Below, piece by piece: positions 7,477 to 14,859 of a stretch of 33,457 nt of DNA. The position numbers were made by a program, and so were the translations under genes. The notes beneath the pieces were generated by a model. That model saw only the letters and a list, made by a program, of their open reading frames with translations, ran no database searches and was not told the DNA's origin. Each line of letters starts with the position of its first letter. Position 1 is the first letter of the stretch. Origin of the DNA: Streptomyces sp. 549 (lineage in GTDB: Bacteria > Actinomycetota > Actinomycetes > Streptomycetales > Streptomycetaceae); the NCBI RefSeq assembly GCF_030124175.1, contig NZ_JASKMT010000039.1, positions 1-33,457 of the forward strand. The letters run 5' to 3'.

Positions 7477-8223
7477 ATGCCGACGACCACGGCCCGGCGC
7501 CACGCGATGACGAGCAGGGACCTGGAGATCCTGCAATGGATCGGGAGGTGGCGGGCCGTCACCTGCGCCCAGGTGGCGCGCGAGTTCGACCGCCGCTCGG
7601 GCAGCGAGCGCCGCCGGGAGGTATACGAGCGCCGGCTGCGCGCACTCCACACACTGGGCCTGCTCCAGCAGGCGAGGCCGCTGGGCGACCGGCCCCGCAT
7701 CCACTGGCTGACCCGGGCCGGCATGACGGCCGCCGGGATGGACGGCACCCCGGCCTCACCGAGCGTCGCGGAACTCGTCCACGACCTGGAGGTCATCGAG
7801 CTCGCCGACCACCTGACGAACATCCAGCCCGACCACCAGCTCATCACCGAACAGGAGATCCGGCACTGCGAGCCGAACCCCTCCTCCGGCCCCGGCGCCC
7901 GGGTACGGTCCGACATCGAGATCGGCGCCGGGCGAGGCACCGGCGGCCGGGCCTTCCCCGACCTGGCATCCGTCGTCACCGGCCCCGACGGCGACGAGCA
8001 AGTGTGGGTGCACGAGCTGGAACGCGCCCGCAAAGGCCGCGCCCGACTGATGACGATCATGCTCTCGTACGCCTACGCCAAGCACATCCACGGCGTCGTC
8101 TACTGGGCATGGCCCGACCTGGTCGACCTCCTGAACAGCGTGGCGATCGAGGCCAACCGGACAGCCGAGGCAGCCAACCTGCGGCCGTGCATCATCGTCC
8201 GACCCTGGGACCCGAAACTATGA
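7477..8223 (+). CDS. Replication-relaxation family protein
   Basis: A 248-residue protein resembling the replication-relaxation family, found on actinobacterial and firmicute plasmids and integrative elements next to coupling-protein genes. Residues 12-80 form a winged-helix-like DNA-binding region (SRDLEILQWIGRWRAVTCAQ, then RRLRALHTLGLLQ and HWLTRAG). The C-terminal half contains the acidic cluster VRSDIEIGAGRGTGGRAFPDLASV and VWVHELERARKGR, with the E-x-ERARK pattern typical of the family. The ATG at 7477 follows GAGAGGG at a 9-base spacing. It is divergent from the VirD4-like gene, and the 200-base gap must hold both promoters. It may bind the transfer or replication origin, but its exact role is not established. 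Confidence 0.75.
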   Translation: MPTTTARRHAMTSRDLEILQWIGRWRAVTCAQVAREFDRRSGSERRREVYERRLRALHTLGLLQQARPLGDRPRIHWLTRAGMTAAGMDGTPASPSVAELVHDLEVIELADHLTNIQPDHQLITEQEIRHCEPNPSSGPGARVRSDIEIGAGRGTGGRAFPDLASVVTGPDGDEQVWVHELERARKGRARLMTIMLSYAYAKHIHGVVYWAWPDLVDLLNSVAIEANRTAEAANLRPCIIVRPWDPKL

Positions 8224-8350
8224 CGGCCGGTATGCGCCGGGTCTGCTCCAGGGTATGCGTGACCTCTGCGCCTGTTCCTGAGCGAAAGGGCCGCTGAGCT
8301 GCGTTTACGTGGCCACAGCGAGCTGACTTCCCCCCCCGGGTGGGCTTGTC

Positions 8351-8378
8351 GCTACACCTCGATGTAGGCGACGACCAC
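8351..8378. repeat. 28-bp direct repeat, copy 1 (relic of a toxin gene 3' end)
   Basis: This stretch is identical over 28 bases to 9063-9090, which is the 3' end of the intact RelE/ParE-type toxin gene. Read on the minus strand, the copy and the sequence beside it encode PEIVIVVVAYIEV and a stop, closely matching the toxin's C-terminus VVVVAYIEV. The resemblance extends beyond the exact repeat, so it is most likely the remains of a second toxin gene rather than a simple target duplication. The 8224-8538 interval holds no other gene. Confidence 0.75.
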
Positions 8379-8400
8379 AATCACTATCTCAGGTCGCGGC
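8351..8400 (-). pseudogene. 3' remnant of a RelE/ParE-like toxin gene
   Basis: About 14 codons in the minus-strand frame ending in TAG at 8352-8354 resemble the end of the toxin gene at 9064-9336. The upstream part of the gene is gone. Together with the intact toxin-antitoxin pair it brackets the GNAT gene, suggesting that an ancestral duplication or recombination brought the acetyltransferase in. Confidence 0.6.
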
Positions 8401-8538
8401 GCGTTGTCCGCAGGTCAGCTCGATCTGGCAGCGCAAGGGACGTTAGGCATGTAGCGGGTGTGGGTGAAGAGGGACGACAGTCATCGGTCGCGGTAGTGTC
8501 TCGGGGCATGGCAGCCGATCTTGCATGTGGGTGGCGTT

Positions 8539-9048
8539 GTGGTTGAGCTGCGCGCGTTCACCCTTGCCGACGCTGGTGTGATCGTGTCGTGGATATCCGG
8601 GCCGGCTGAGCTGTTGACGTGGGCTGGCCCCGGGTTCACCTGGCCGTTGGATGATCCGCAACTCGCCGCCTATGTGGTGGAGCCGGGGCGCCGGACCTGG
8701 ACGGGCATCGGTCCGGATGGCCGGCTCGTGGGGCATGCGTCGCTGCGGTTGGCCGCTGACGGCCGGTCTGCCAGGCTCGGGCGGGTTCTCATCGCTCCGG
8801 AGGCCCGAGGCCAGGGATACGGGGCCGCGTTGCTGACTCAAGTGCTGAAGTTCGCCTTCGCTCAACCGGGCCTGGAGCGAGTGGAGCTGGGGGTCTTCAC
8901 CCACAACAGCAACGCAGTGCGGCTGTATGAAGGCCTCGGGTTCCGCGTGGATCAGGTGCTTCCCGACGTGGAACGAGTGGACGGGGAGTCCTGGTCCGCG
9001 CTGCAGATGAGCTTGGCGCGGGCAGACTGGGCCGCAGGCGTCGCATAG
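8539..9048 (+). CDS. GNAT-family N-acetyltransferase
   Basis: A 169-residue acetyl-CoA-dependent acetyltransferase of the GNAT superfamily. The acetyl-CoA-binding motif A is clear near residues 85-105 (RVLIAPEARGQGYGAALL, with the R/Q-x-x-G-x-G/A core as RGQGYG). Motif B is seen as NSNAVRLYEGLGFR near residue 125, where the Tyr would be the general acid. The substrate cannot be told; small-molecule or protein N-acetylation are both possible. The GTG at 8539 starts VELRAFTLADA, the usual beginning of such proteins, and has GGGTGG upstream; TTG 8521 and GTG 8527 are alternatives. It is flanked by the toxin relic and the intact toxin gene and is probably passenger cargo. Confidence 0.75.
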   Translation: MVELRAFTLADAGVIVSWISGPAELLTWAGPGFTWPLDDPQLAAYVVEPGRRTWTGIGPDGRLVGHASLRLAADGRSARLGRVLIAPEARGQGYGAALLTQVLKFAFAQPGLERVELGVFTHNSNAVRLYEGLGFRVDQVLPDVERVDGESWSALQMSLARADWAAGVA

Positions 9049-9063
9049 ACATGGTGGGTGTGG

Positions 9064-9336
9064 CTACACCTCGATGTAGGCGACGACCACGACGGTGCGC
9101 AGCGCCGTGACGAAGTACAGGACGCGGACGCGCTCGACGTCGTCGGTGTACTGGCGCAGCTGAGGGCCGGCGGTGTCGCCGGGGATCGGCTCGCCGACGT
9201 CCGGGTCGACGGAGAGGACGACCAGGGCGCGGTCCAGGGCGTGGATCTCGGCCTCGCTGGTCAAGTTCTCCAACTGCTTGGCGGCGGAGTCGGAGAAGGC
9301 GATCCGGGCGCGGCGCGGACCGTACTGCGGGGGCAT
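9064..9336 (-). CDS. RelE/ParE-family-like toxin of a type II TA pair
   Basis: A 90-residue protein with the size and layout of a RelE/ParE-type toxin: an N-terminal helix hairpin (ARIAFSDSAAKQLENLTSEA), a middle helix (IHALDRALVVLSVDP), and C-terminal strands RVRVLYFVTALRTVVVVAYIEV. RelE-type members cleave mRNA on the ribosome and ParE-type members poison gyrase; which applies here cannot be told. The ATG at 9336 shares one base with the stop of the antitoxin gene, a coupling typical of such modules. It probably stabilises the plasmid by post-segregational killing. Confidence 0.7.
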   Translation of the reverse strand: MPPQYGPRRARIAFSDSAAKQLENLTSEAEIHALDRALVVLSVDPDVGEPIPGDTAGPQLRQYTDDVERVRVLYFVTALRTVVVVAYIEV

Positions 9337-9566
9337 CAGGCGACGGCCGGGCGCTGCGCAGCGAGCCGTGCGAAGTGAGCCTCGCGCAACTCCTCCCACG
9401 GGGTGCACTGCTCGGGGTCGGGCAGGCCGTTGGTGGCGATGTCCTCCAGGACGGCGGCGAACCGGTCGGCGTCAGCGCGGGTCTTCGCCGCGTAGGCGCG
9501 CACCGCATCGGCGGCTGCGGGCGCCAGTTGCCGTGCGGTGTCGGCGGAGGACGACTGTTCACTCAT
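9336..9566 (-). CDS. Putative antitoxin of the type II TA pair
   Basis: A 76-residue, acidic, helix-rich protein encoded immediately upstream of the toxin, with the stop and the toxin start overlapping by one base. I do not recognise a named antitoxin fold: it has no obvious ribbon-helix-helix or Phd signature, but the first 45 residues are Ala-rich helices with a regular charge pattern. The assignment rests mainly on operon position, size and coupling. The ATG at 9566 follows GGAG at 7 bases. The palindrome at 9602-9616 could be the autoregulatory operator. Confidence 0.6.
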   Translation of the reverse strand: MSEQSSSADTARQLAPAAADAVRAYAAKTRADADRFAAVLEDIATNGLPDPEQCTPWEELREAHFARLAAQRPAVA

Positions 9567-9601
9567 CGAAGACTCCAGAAGGAAGAACTAGCTTGTGCCA
9601 C

Positions 9602-9616
9602 CACGGTAATCCCGTG
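9602..9616. promoter_or_regulatory. Small palindrome upstream of the TA operon
   Basis: CACGG (9602-9606) and CCGTG (9612-9616) form a short dyad about 40 bases upstream of the antitoxin start, a usual place for a TA autoregulatory operator. The assignment is by position only. Confidence 0.3.
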
Positions 9617-9655
9617 TTGGGGCGCTGGGGAGCGGTCCGGGCGGATTGCCTCTGC

Positions 9656-9692
9656 CCCGATGCAGGTCCTCTGGTAACGGATCTGTCATGGG
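9656..9692 (+). promoter_or_regulatory. Conserved upstream element of NLR cassette 1
   Basis: CCCGATGC (9656-9663) followed after 10 bases by GTAACGGATCTGTCATGGG (9674-9692) is matched upstream of cassette 2 (29592-29610, one mismatch in the 19-base block), with CCCGATGC again on the far side of the inserted IS5-family element. Most of the rest of the two upstream regions differs, so this is probably the promoter or operator of the cassettes. A second dyad at 9731-9751 (8-bp stem, 5-base loop) lies downstream in cassette 1 only. Confidence 0.5.
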
Positions 9693-9804
9693 CAACAAGC
9701 CGGGTGTGGGGGTCTGGGATTGTGTGGTTACCACGCATGGTGAATGCGTGGCGTGGGGGATTCCGTAGGCCGGAGCGGGGCTGTGGGTGCTGGGAGGGGT
9801 GGGG

Positions 9805-10239
9805 ATGGCGGGTTGGGTGCGGTGGTCGGTCACGGTGGTGGTGGCTGTTGTGGTGTTCGGGGTGTGTTTGTGGGGGGCGCGGTCGGTGTCGTTCGGGTGG
9901 ATGCCGGAGGCGGAGGCTGATCGGTGGGTGGTGGCGACGGCGTTCGCGACGGTGATGGCCACGGTGGTGGCGGGTGCGGTCGGCTGGTGGGCCGGCCGCG
10001 CACAGCCCACCACGACCGGGCCGGTGGAGCGGACGGTGTCGCAGCGGGCCACCGCGTCCGGCCGGGGCCGGGCAACCCAGGTCGGTGGCAACCAGAACAC
10101 GCCTACCCCCGGCGGGGCCGGGGGTAGGCCGACGAGTGTCGAGCAGGAGGCGGAGGTAGCCGACGACGCGTCGGTGACGCAGGTGGGCGGGGATCAGCGC
10201 ACGGGATCGGGGGACGATGAGCGGCGACCCCGTTCCTAA
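9805..10239 (+). CDS. Two-helix membrane protein with two QVGG(N/D)Q motifs (cassette 1 partner/effector)
   Basis: A 144-residue protein with two transmembrane segments (about 5-24 and 44-62), followed by an 80-residue polar, Gly/Gln/Thr-rich tail, probably cytoplasmic. The tail has two short related motifs, ATASGRGRATQVGGNQNT and ASVTQVGGDQRTGSG. The first is also at the N-terminus of the downstream NLR-like protein (ATASGKGQVNQVGRDQYN). Matching motifs in an NLR and an adjacent membrane or toxic protein are the hallmark of prion-like (RHIM-like/BASS-type) amyloid signalling pairs. By that analogy this is the effector, and membrane damage after templated aggregation is inferred. The ATG at 9805 follows GGGAGGGG; an upstream GTG at 9787 is less likely because the paralogue at 29465 starts at the same MAGWVRW. 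The 3' end overlaps the NLR start by 23 bases. Confidence 0.7.
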   Translation: MAGWVRWSVTVVVAVVVFGVCLWGARSVSFGWMPEAEADRWVVATAFATVMATVVAGAVGWWAGRAQPTTTGPVERTVSQRATASGRGRATQVGGNQNTPTPGGAGGRPTSVEQEAEVADDASVTQVGGDQRTGSGDDERRPRS

Positions 10240-12775
10240 CCGGACGTCTCAGCAGGCCACTGCCTCCGGCAAGGGGCAGGTGAACCAGGTCGGGCGGGAC
10301 CAGTACAACCAGACCGCGGTGTACGGCATGGGAAGCGGCCCTGCCCCGCAGGCGCTGAACGCGCTCCCAGCCGTTGCAGCTCTGATCGGCCGAGAGGAGC
10401 GCGCCAGCGAATTGTTGGACGTACTCAACCCGTCGGGTCCGGGGCCGGGTGTGGTGGTGGCGACGGGGCTTGCGGGGGTCGGCAAGACCGCGCTGGCCCT
10501 GCACGCGGCCCACCGTGCCGTCGAAGCCGGTTGGTTCGGCGGGGGTGCGTTGTTCGTGCACCTGCGCGGCTACGACCCGGCCGGACCGGTCAGCGGCGAG
10601 CAAGCGCTGGAAGCGCTGCTGCGGGCGCTGGGCATCAGGGAGGACGACCTGCCGCCCACGCCTAGGGAGCAGGAGAACCTGTACCGCTCCGAACTGGCCC
10701 GGCGGGGCAAGGTAGGGCCGGTGCTGGTCGTCGCTGACGACGCCTCCGCCACGACGCAACTGGTGCCCCTCCTGCCGGCATCCGGTGGGCACCGGCTGCT
10801 GGCCACCTCCCGCGACGCCCTCACCGCCCCCGACCTTCCCGCCCGCCTGGCCCCCCTAGACCAGCTCGACACCGAACCAGCCGTTGCCCTCATCGCCTAC
10901 GCCCTCACTCGCGCTCGACCAGACGACCCGCGCCCGCACGGCGAGCCCGAGGCCCTGCGGGAGGTGGCTGGGTACTGCGGGGGTCTACCACTGGCGTTGA
11001 CGATCGTCGCCGCCCAGGCCACCGCAGACCCCGGCCTCCCTCTGACCACGCTGGCCGCCGACCTCGCCGACACCCGCACCCGCCTGAAAGCCCTCCACTA
11101 CGAGGATCGTGACGGGCGCTCCCTCGGGGTGCAGGCGGCTTTCGACCTGTCCTACCGGCGCCTGGACGAACACAGCGCGCGGCTGTTCCGGCTGCTGTCA
11201 CTCAACCCCGGCCCCGACCTGGCCACCGACACCGCCGCCGCCCTCACCGACCAAGACGCCCGGCCCGCCCGGCAGAGCCTGGCGACGCTGGCACGGGCCG
11301 GGCTCCTCAACGAACAACCCATCGGCTCCAACCGGTGGCGCATGCACGACCTGACCCGCCTCTACGCCGACGACCAAAGCCGACGCCACGACAGCGGACC
11401 GGACCGGCAGCAAGCCCTCGGCCGGCTCTTCGATCACTACTGCGACGCCGCCGACGCGGCGGACGACCACCTGCGGGCGCTGCCCGGGCAGCGTGCTCCC
11501 GACCGCTTCCCCGATCGCGCCGCAGCCCTGGCCTGGTTCGAAGCCGAACGCCCCAACCTCACCGCCACCGTCGCCCACACGGCCACCACCGGCCACCCGA
11601 AAACCACTGTGGTTCTGGCCTTCTGCATGGGCCTCTACCTGACCCAGTTCCGCTACTTCCACGACGCCCTCACCACCGCACAACACGCCATCACCGCCAC
11701 CCGCCACCTCGGCGACCGCCGCCGTGAAGCTGGGGCGCTGAACAACCTCGGCAACGCACTGGAGGAGGTGCGGCGATTCGAGGAGGCCATCACCGCACAC
11801 ACCACCGCCGCCGACATCTTCCGCGACCTGGGCGACCGCCATAACGAAGCCCATGCGCTGAACCACCTCGGCAACGCCCTCCAGGGAATGCGACGGTTCG
11901 AAGACGCCATCACCGCACACACCACCGCCGCCGACATCCACCGCAACCACGACAACCGCCACGGCGAAGCCAAGGCACGCAACAACCTCGGCCTCGCCCT
12001 GCGAAAGGTGCGGCGATGCGAGGAGGCCATCACCGCACACACCACCGCCGCCGACGTCTACCGCGACCTGGGTGATCGCCACGGCGAAGGTGGCGCGCTG
12101 AACCACCTCGGCATTGCGCTCCAGGAAGTGCGACGGTTCGAAGACGCCATCGACGCCCACACCACCGCCGCCGACATCCACCGCAAGCTGGGCAACCGCC
12201 ACGGCGAAGCCAAGGCGCTGAACAACCTCGGCAATGCTCTCCAGGGAATGCGGAGGTTCGAGGAGGCCATCGACGCCCACACCACCGCCGCCGACATCCA
12301 CCGCGACCTGGGCGACCGCCACAGCGAAGGTGGCGCGCTGAACAACCTCGGCAACGCCCTCCAGGAAGTGCGGCGGTTCGAAGACGCCATCACCGCACAC
12401 ACCCAAGACCTCGTCATCTGCCGCGACCTTGATGATCGCCACGGCGAAGCCCTAGCCCTGAACAACCTCGGCGGTGCTCTCCAGGGAATGCGGAGGTTCG
12501 AGGAGGCCATCGACGCCCACACCACCGCCGCCGACATCCACCGCGACCTGGGCGACCGCCGCGGCGAAGGTGGCGCGCTGAACAACCTCGGCCTCGCCCT
12601 CCAGGAGGTGCGGCGGTTCGAGGAGGCCATTACCGCCCACGCCACCGCTGCCGACATCTTCCGCGACCTGGGCGACCGCCACAGGGAAGGCCTGGCGCTG
12701 TACAACCTCGACCTTGCGCAGAGTAGGGGTCGATCTTGGAGATCAGCACTGCGGCGGAGACCCCCACACGGGTGA
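10217..12775 (+). CDS. NLR-like STAND ATPase: amyloid-like motif, NB-ARC, TPR (cassette 1)
   Basis: An 852-residue NB-ARC/TPR protein. Residues 10-38 hold the QVGRDQYNQ motif shared with the membrane partner. The NB-ARC core shows Walker A (GLAGVGKTAL, about 84-92), Walker B (VLVVADDAS, about 168-176), GLPLAL (about 255-261) and MHD (RMHDL, about 375-379). From residue 503 there are eight full 40-residue TPR units and a partial ninth, encoded by exact 120-base steps (11723-12682). STAND ATPases bind a trigger through the repeats, exchange nucleotide, oligomerise and activate an effector. Here the N-terminal motif would seed aggregation of the membrane partner. The ATG at 10217 lies inside the partner gene, so translation is coupled. 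The final 20 residues are divergent and Arg-rich. It is a paralogue of the protein at 26612-29053, with identical spacing up to residue 502. Confidence 0.8.
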   Translation: MSGDPVPNRTSQQATASGKGQVNQVGRDQYNQTAVYGMGSGPAPQALNALPAVAALIGREERASELLDVLNPSGPGPGVVVATGLAGVGKTALALHAAHRAVEAGWFGGGALFVHLRGYDPAGPVSGEQALEALLRALGIREDDLPPTPREQENLYRSELARRGKVGPVLVVADDASATTQLVPLLPASGGHRLLATSRDALTAPDLPARLAPLDQLDTEPAVALIAYALTRARPDDPRPHGEPEALREVAGYCGGLPLALTIVAAQATADPGLPLTTLAADLADTRTRLKALHYEDRDGRSLGVQAAFDLSYRRLDEHSARLFRLLSLNPGPDLATDTAAALTDQDARPARQSLATLARAGLLNEQPIGSNRWRMHDLTRLYADDQSRRHDSGPDRQQALGRLFDHYCDAADAADDHLRALPGQRAPDRFPDRAAALAWFEAERPNLTATVAHTATTGHPKTTVVLAFCMGLYLTQFRYFHDALTTAQHAITATRHLGDRRREAGALNNLGNALEEVRRFEEAITAHTTAADIFRDLGDRHNEAHALNHLGNALQGMRRFEDAITAHTTAADIHRNHDNRHGEAKARNNLGLALRKVRRCEEAITAHTTAADVYRDLGDRHGEGGALNHLGIALQEVRRFEDAIDAHTTAADIHRKLGNRHGEAKALNNLGNALQGMRRFEEAIDAHTTAADIHRDLGDRHSEGGALNNLGNALQEVRRFEDAITAHTQDLVICRDLDDRHGEALALNNLGGALQGMRRFEEAIDAHTTAADIHRDLGDRRGEGGALNNLGLALQEVRRFEEAITAHATAADIFRDLGDRHREGLALYNLDLAQSRGRSWRSALRRRPPHG
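11723..12725 (+). repeat. 120-bp tandem repeats encoding TPR units (cassette 1)
   Basis: Eight full units of exactly 120 bases (11723-12682) and a partial ninth encode ALNNLGNALQ..RRFEEAI.AHTTAADI.RDLGDRH-type TPR helices. The units are very similar at the DNA level, with recurring blocks such as GCGCTGAACAACCTCGGCAA. This suggests expansion by recombination, and repeat number may vary between strains. Confidence 0.85.
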
Positions 12776-12912
12776 GCCCTCACCGCTGCGGCTCGCGACA
12801 GATCTCTTTCCACTGCTCGACGGCGCGTGCTCATCCAGCTTGACGGTGTTGACGTGGCTGAAGCGACTCCGGGGGTCCCGGCCAGGTCCACACTGCTGGT
12901 CTCAGGTTGAGC

Positions 12913-13311
12913 TCACTTAGCGTTGCGTGCTCGTTGGAGGAGGCGTTGGGCGGTGCGTTCGGTGACGTCGTAGGTGGCCATGACCTGCTCAGTGGTGAGG
13001 GTGTCGCCGGTGGCTTCGCGGGCGGCGATCTCAGCGGCGCGTCGGGCGGCGAGGGAGGGCTTGCGGGGGCTGGTGTCGGTGGCGCCGCGCGGCCGGCCGC
13101 GGCGTCGGGGGGTGGTGCCGGGCGGGGGGTTGCGGTGGTCTTCGATCTCGCGGAGGGTCCACCGTCGTCCGTTGCCGACCTTGCGGCCTTCCGGTGCCTG
13201 CCCTCTGGAGGCGTATGCCCTCAGGGTCGCCGGTTGGATCCCGAGAAGGTCGGCGGCCTGCTCTGCGGTGAGCAGCGTGTCTGGGTCGTCGGGGACGGCG
13301 TGCTGTGCCAT
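12913..13311 (-). CDS. DNA-binding protein with two helix-turn-helix regions
   Basis: A 132-residue protein. Residues 12-58 form an excisionase/MerR-like winged helix (LLTAEQAADLLGIQPATLRA, then GRRWTLREIEDH). Residues 68-75 (RRRGRPRG) resemble an AT-hook. Residues 102-128 form a second helix-turn-helix (LTTEQVMATYDVTERTAQRL). It most likely binds plasmid DNA as a regulator, though replication or excision roles are possible. The 5' region carries the same GCGTGGTGATGGGGC block, a leader stem-loop (13384-13428) and an AT-rich promoter block (13453-13466), like those of the 4111-430 cluster. It may therefore be co-regulated with that cluster or regulate it. The ATG at 13311 is the natural start. 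Confidence 0.7.
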   Translation of the reverse strand: MAQHAVPDDPDTLLTAEQAADLLGIQPATLRAYASRGQAPEGRKVGNGRRWTLREIEDHRNPPPGTTPRRRGRPRGATDTSPRKPSLAARRAAEIAAREATGDTLTTEQVMATYDVTERTAQRLLQRARNAK

Positions 13312-13383
13312 GGGGTTGGGGCCTCCGGGCGGTATCGTGGGTGGTTCATCGTCGCGCCTGTTGGGGCGTGGTGATGGGGCTAT

Positions 13384-13428
13384 GGGCCGACGGATGCCGT
13401 CACCACTTCGGTGGTGTCCCGTCGGCCC
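13384..13428. repeat. Leader stem-loop of the regulator gene
   Basis: An outer 10-bp stem (13384-13393 with 13419-13428) encloses an inner 6-bp hairpin with a TTCG loop (13401-13416). The flank at 13368-13382 carries GCGTGGTGATGGGGC, as in the leaders at 3.66 and 4.14 kb. Confidence 0.65.
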
Positions 13429-13452
13429 TTTTCACGCACGGGTGCGTCACTT

Positions 13453-13466
13453 AAAATCTACAGCAT
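13453..13466 (-). promoter_or_regulatory. AT-rich promoter-like block of the regulator gene
   Basis: AAAATCTACAGCAT on the plus strand matches 12 of 14 bases of the block at 4181-4194. On the minus strand it reads TGTAGATT, an extended -10-like motif, about 140 bases upstream of the regulator start. Confidence 0.45.
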
Positions 13467-13502
13467 TCTGGGGGTGTTGTGCGGATTCCACGCATCCGAG
13501 GC

Positions 13503-14783
13503 TTACGCGGCGGGCAGGTGGCGGTGGATGTTGTTCAGGTAGGCGTGGATGGTGTTCACGCACTTGGGTCCGCAGCCGGCTTCGCCGGGGGTGGGGATGC
13601 CGGTGGTGGAGTGGGTGACGCGTGAGCAGCCGGCGACGTGGCAGACGGCCATCGCGTCGAGCGGTCTGATCTTCTTGCTGGGGTGTGCGGCGAGGTGGGC
13701 GGTCATCTGGCGCAGGTTGCGGCAGGTGAAGGTGACGCCGACGCGCAGGTGGGTTCCGGGTTCCCACACCGGGTGGCCAGGCGGTGGCTTGCGGCCCGGG
13801 GCCCAGGAGCCGGCGGCGCCTTCGACGGACTGCCAGGCGGCACGGTTGAGCTGGTAGAGGCCGGCCGCGCCGCCGTTGCTGTCCGTGCTCCAGGCGCCGG
13901 GGTTCCACGAGCTCTCGGCCGCCACCTGGGCCTGGACCCACGCCGGGGGCAGCTGGGGGCAGTCGGCGACCAGCCGTCGGATGGTGGGTGTCATCTGCTG
14001 TGCGAGGTGGGGGAGCTGGACCCCGCCGCCGGTGGGGACGAAGCAGTCGACGGCGGAGACGGTGAGGGCGGCCGGGGCGGGGCCGGCAGCGGGGACGAGG
14101 GCTGTGGAGAGGTAGGGCTCGGGGTTGACGGGGAGGTGGCGGCCACCGATCTGCGGCCGTACCTCGAAGTGGAGGTGGGGGCCGGTGGAGTTGCCGGTGG
14201 AGCCGACCTTGCCGATGGGGTCGCCGGTGGAGACCTGCTGTCCGCGGGTGGGGGTGGCTGCGGAGAGGTGGGCGTAGACGGTGACGATGTTGTCGGCGTG
14301 GAGCACGGTGACGAACGTGCCGAAGGGGTGCCCGGCGCTGGCCGGGACGACGGCCAGGACCACGCCGTCGGTGGTGGCGAAGACGGGTGTTCCGGCGGGT
14401 GGGGCGAAGTCGATGCCGGTGTGCCCGCGGACCCAGTGCGAGCCGCTCTGCCCGAACCGTGCGGTGACCGTGGCGGGGGCGGGGACGGGGTAGGTCCACG
14501 GGGCGGCGGTGAGCGAGCTGGGCGGCACGGGGGGCGGGACGTCGGCTTGGGCGAGGGGCAGGTCGATGTGGGCCTGCCCTGCGGTGGTGCGGCTGTCGGC
14601 GCCGGCGGCGTGACCGGCCTGGGTCTGGGTGGCGGCGGAGGCGCAGCCTGCGGTGACGGCGTCGCTGCCGACGCTCGCGATGAGGAAGAGGGGGAGTGCG
14701 ACGAGGGCCAGGGCGGCGCTGCTGCCTGCCCATGCCGCTGTCTTGCCGGTCTGCACCACGCGCCCCCACCAGCCGTCCGTCAC
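13503..14783 (-). CDS. M23 peptidase plus lytic-transglycosylase-like cell-wall hydrolase
   Basis: A 426-residue, membrane-anchored, two-domain peptidoglycan hydrolase, as expected for a conjugation-associated VirB1-like enzyme that opens the wall for the channel. A hydrophobic anchor lies at about 12-40. A Pro/Ala-rich linker leads to the M23 (LytM) domain with GHTGIDF (about 118-124) and HLHFEVR (about 201-207), carrying the zinc-binding His and Asp residues. A lysozyme-like/SLT region follows with AESSWNPGAW (about 287; the Glu is the likely catalytic acid) and GAAGLYQLN. The C-terminal 100 residues contain several Cys, including CGPKC, and end in a helix. The GTG at 14783 avoids a poorly coding extension; no strong ribosome site was seen, so the message may be leaderless. 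It is divergent from the secretion operon, with a gap of about 76 bases. Confidence 0.8.
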   Translation of the reverse strand: MTDGWWGRVVQTGKTAAWAGSSAALALVALPLFLIASVGSDAVTAGCASAATQTQAGHAAGADSRTTAGQAHIDLPLAQADVPPPVPPSSLTAAPWTYPVPAPATVTARFGQSGSHWVRGHTGIDFAPPAGTPVFATTDGVVLAVVPASAGHPFGTFVTVLHADNIVTVYAHLSAATPTRGQQVSTGDPIGKVGSTGNSTGPHLHFEVRPQIGGRHLPVNPEPYLSTALVPAAGPAPAALTVSAVDCFVPTGGGVQLPHLAQQMTPTIRRLVADCPQLPPAWVQAQVAAESSWNPGAWSTDSNGGAAGLYQLNRAAWQSVEGAAGSWAPGRKPPPGHPVWEPGTHLRVGVTFTCRNLRQMTAHLAAHPSKKIRPLDAMAVCHVAGCSRVTHSTTGIPTPGEAGCGPKCVNTIHAYLNNIHRHLPAA

Positions 14784-14859
14784 TTTACGGGCACAGACGA
14801 TAACTAACCGTGGTGGCTGGTCGTTGAGCGGATCGGACGACGAGGAACAGGGGGCAGAG

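Noticed and set aside
9588..10100. Thr/Ala/Pro-rich minus-strand frame over the membrane-protein gene of cassette 1
   Set aside because: The plus frame has two transmembrane helices and a conserved paralogue; the minus frame is a composition-driven shadow.
11198..12442. 414-codon antisense frame over the TPR repeats of cassette 1 (and a similar one at 26708-27643)
   Set aside because: It repeats every 40 codons only because the TPR-coding DNA does. Its composition (Val/Gly-rich) and lack of a ribosome site mark it as a shadow.
11723..12725. Regular repeats that could suggest a CRISPR array
   Set aside because: The period is 120 bases, units are coding and diverged throughout, and no unique spacers are present.
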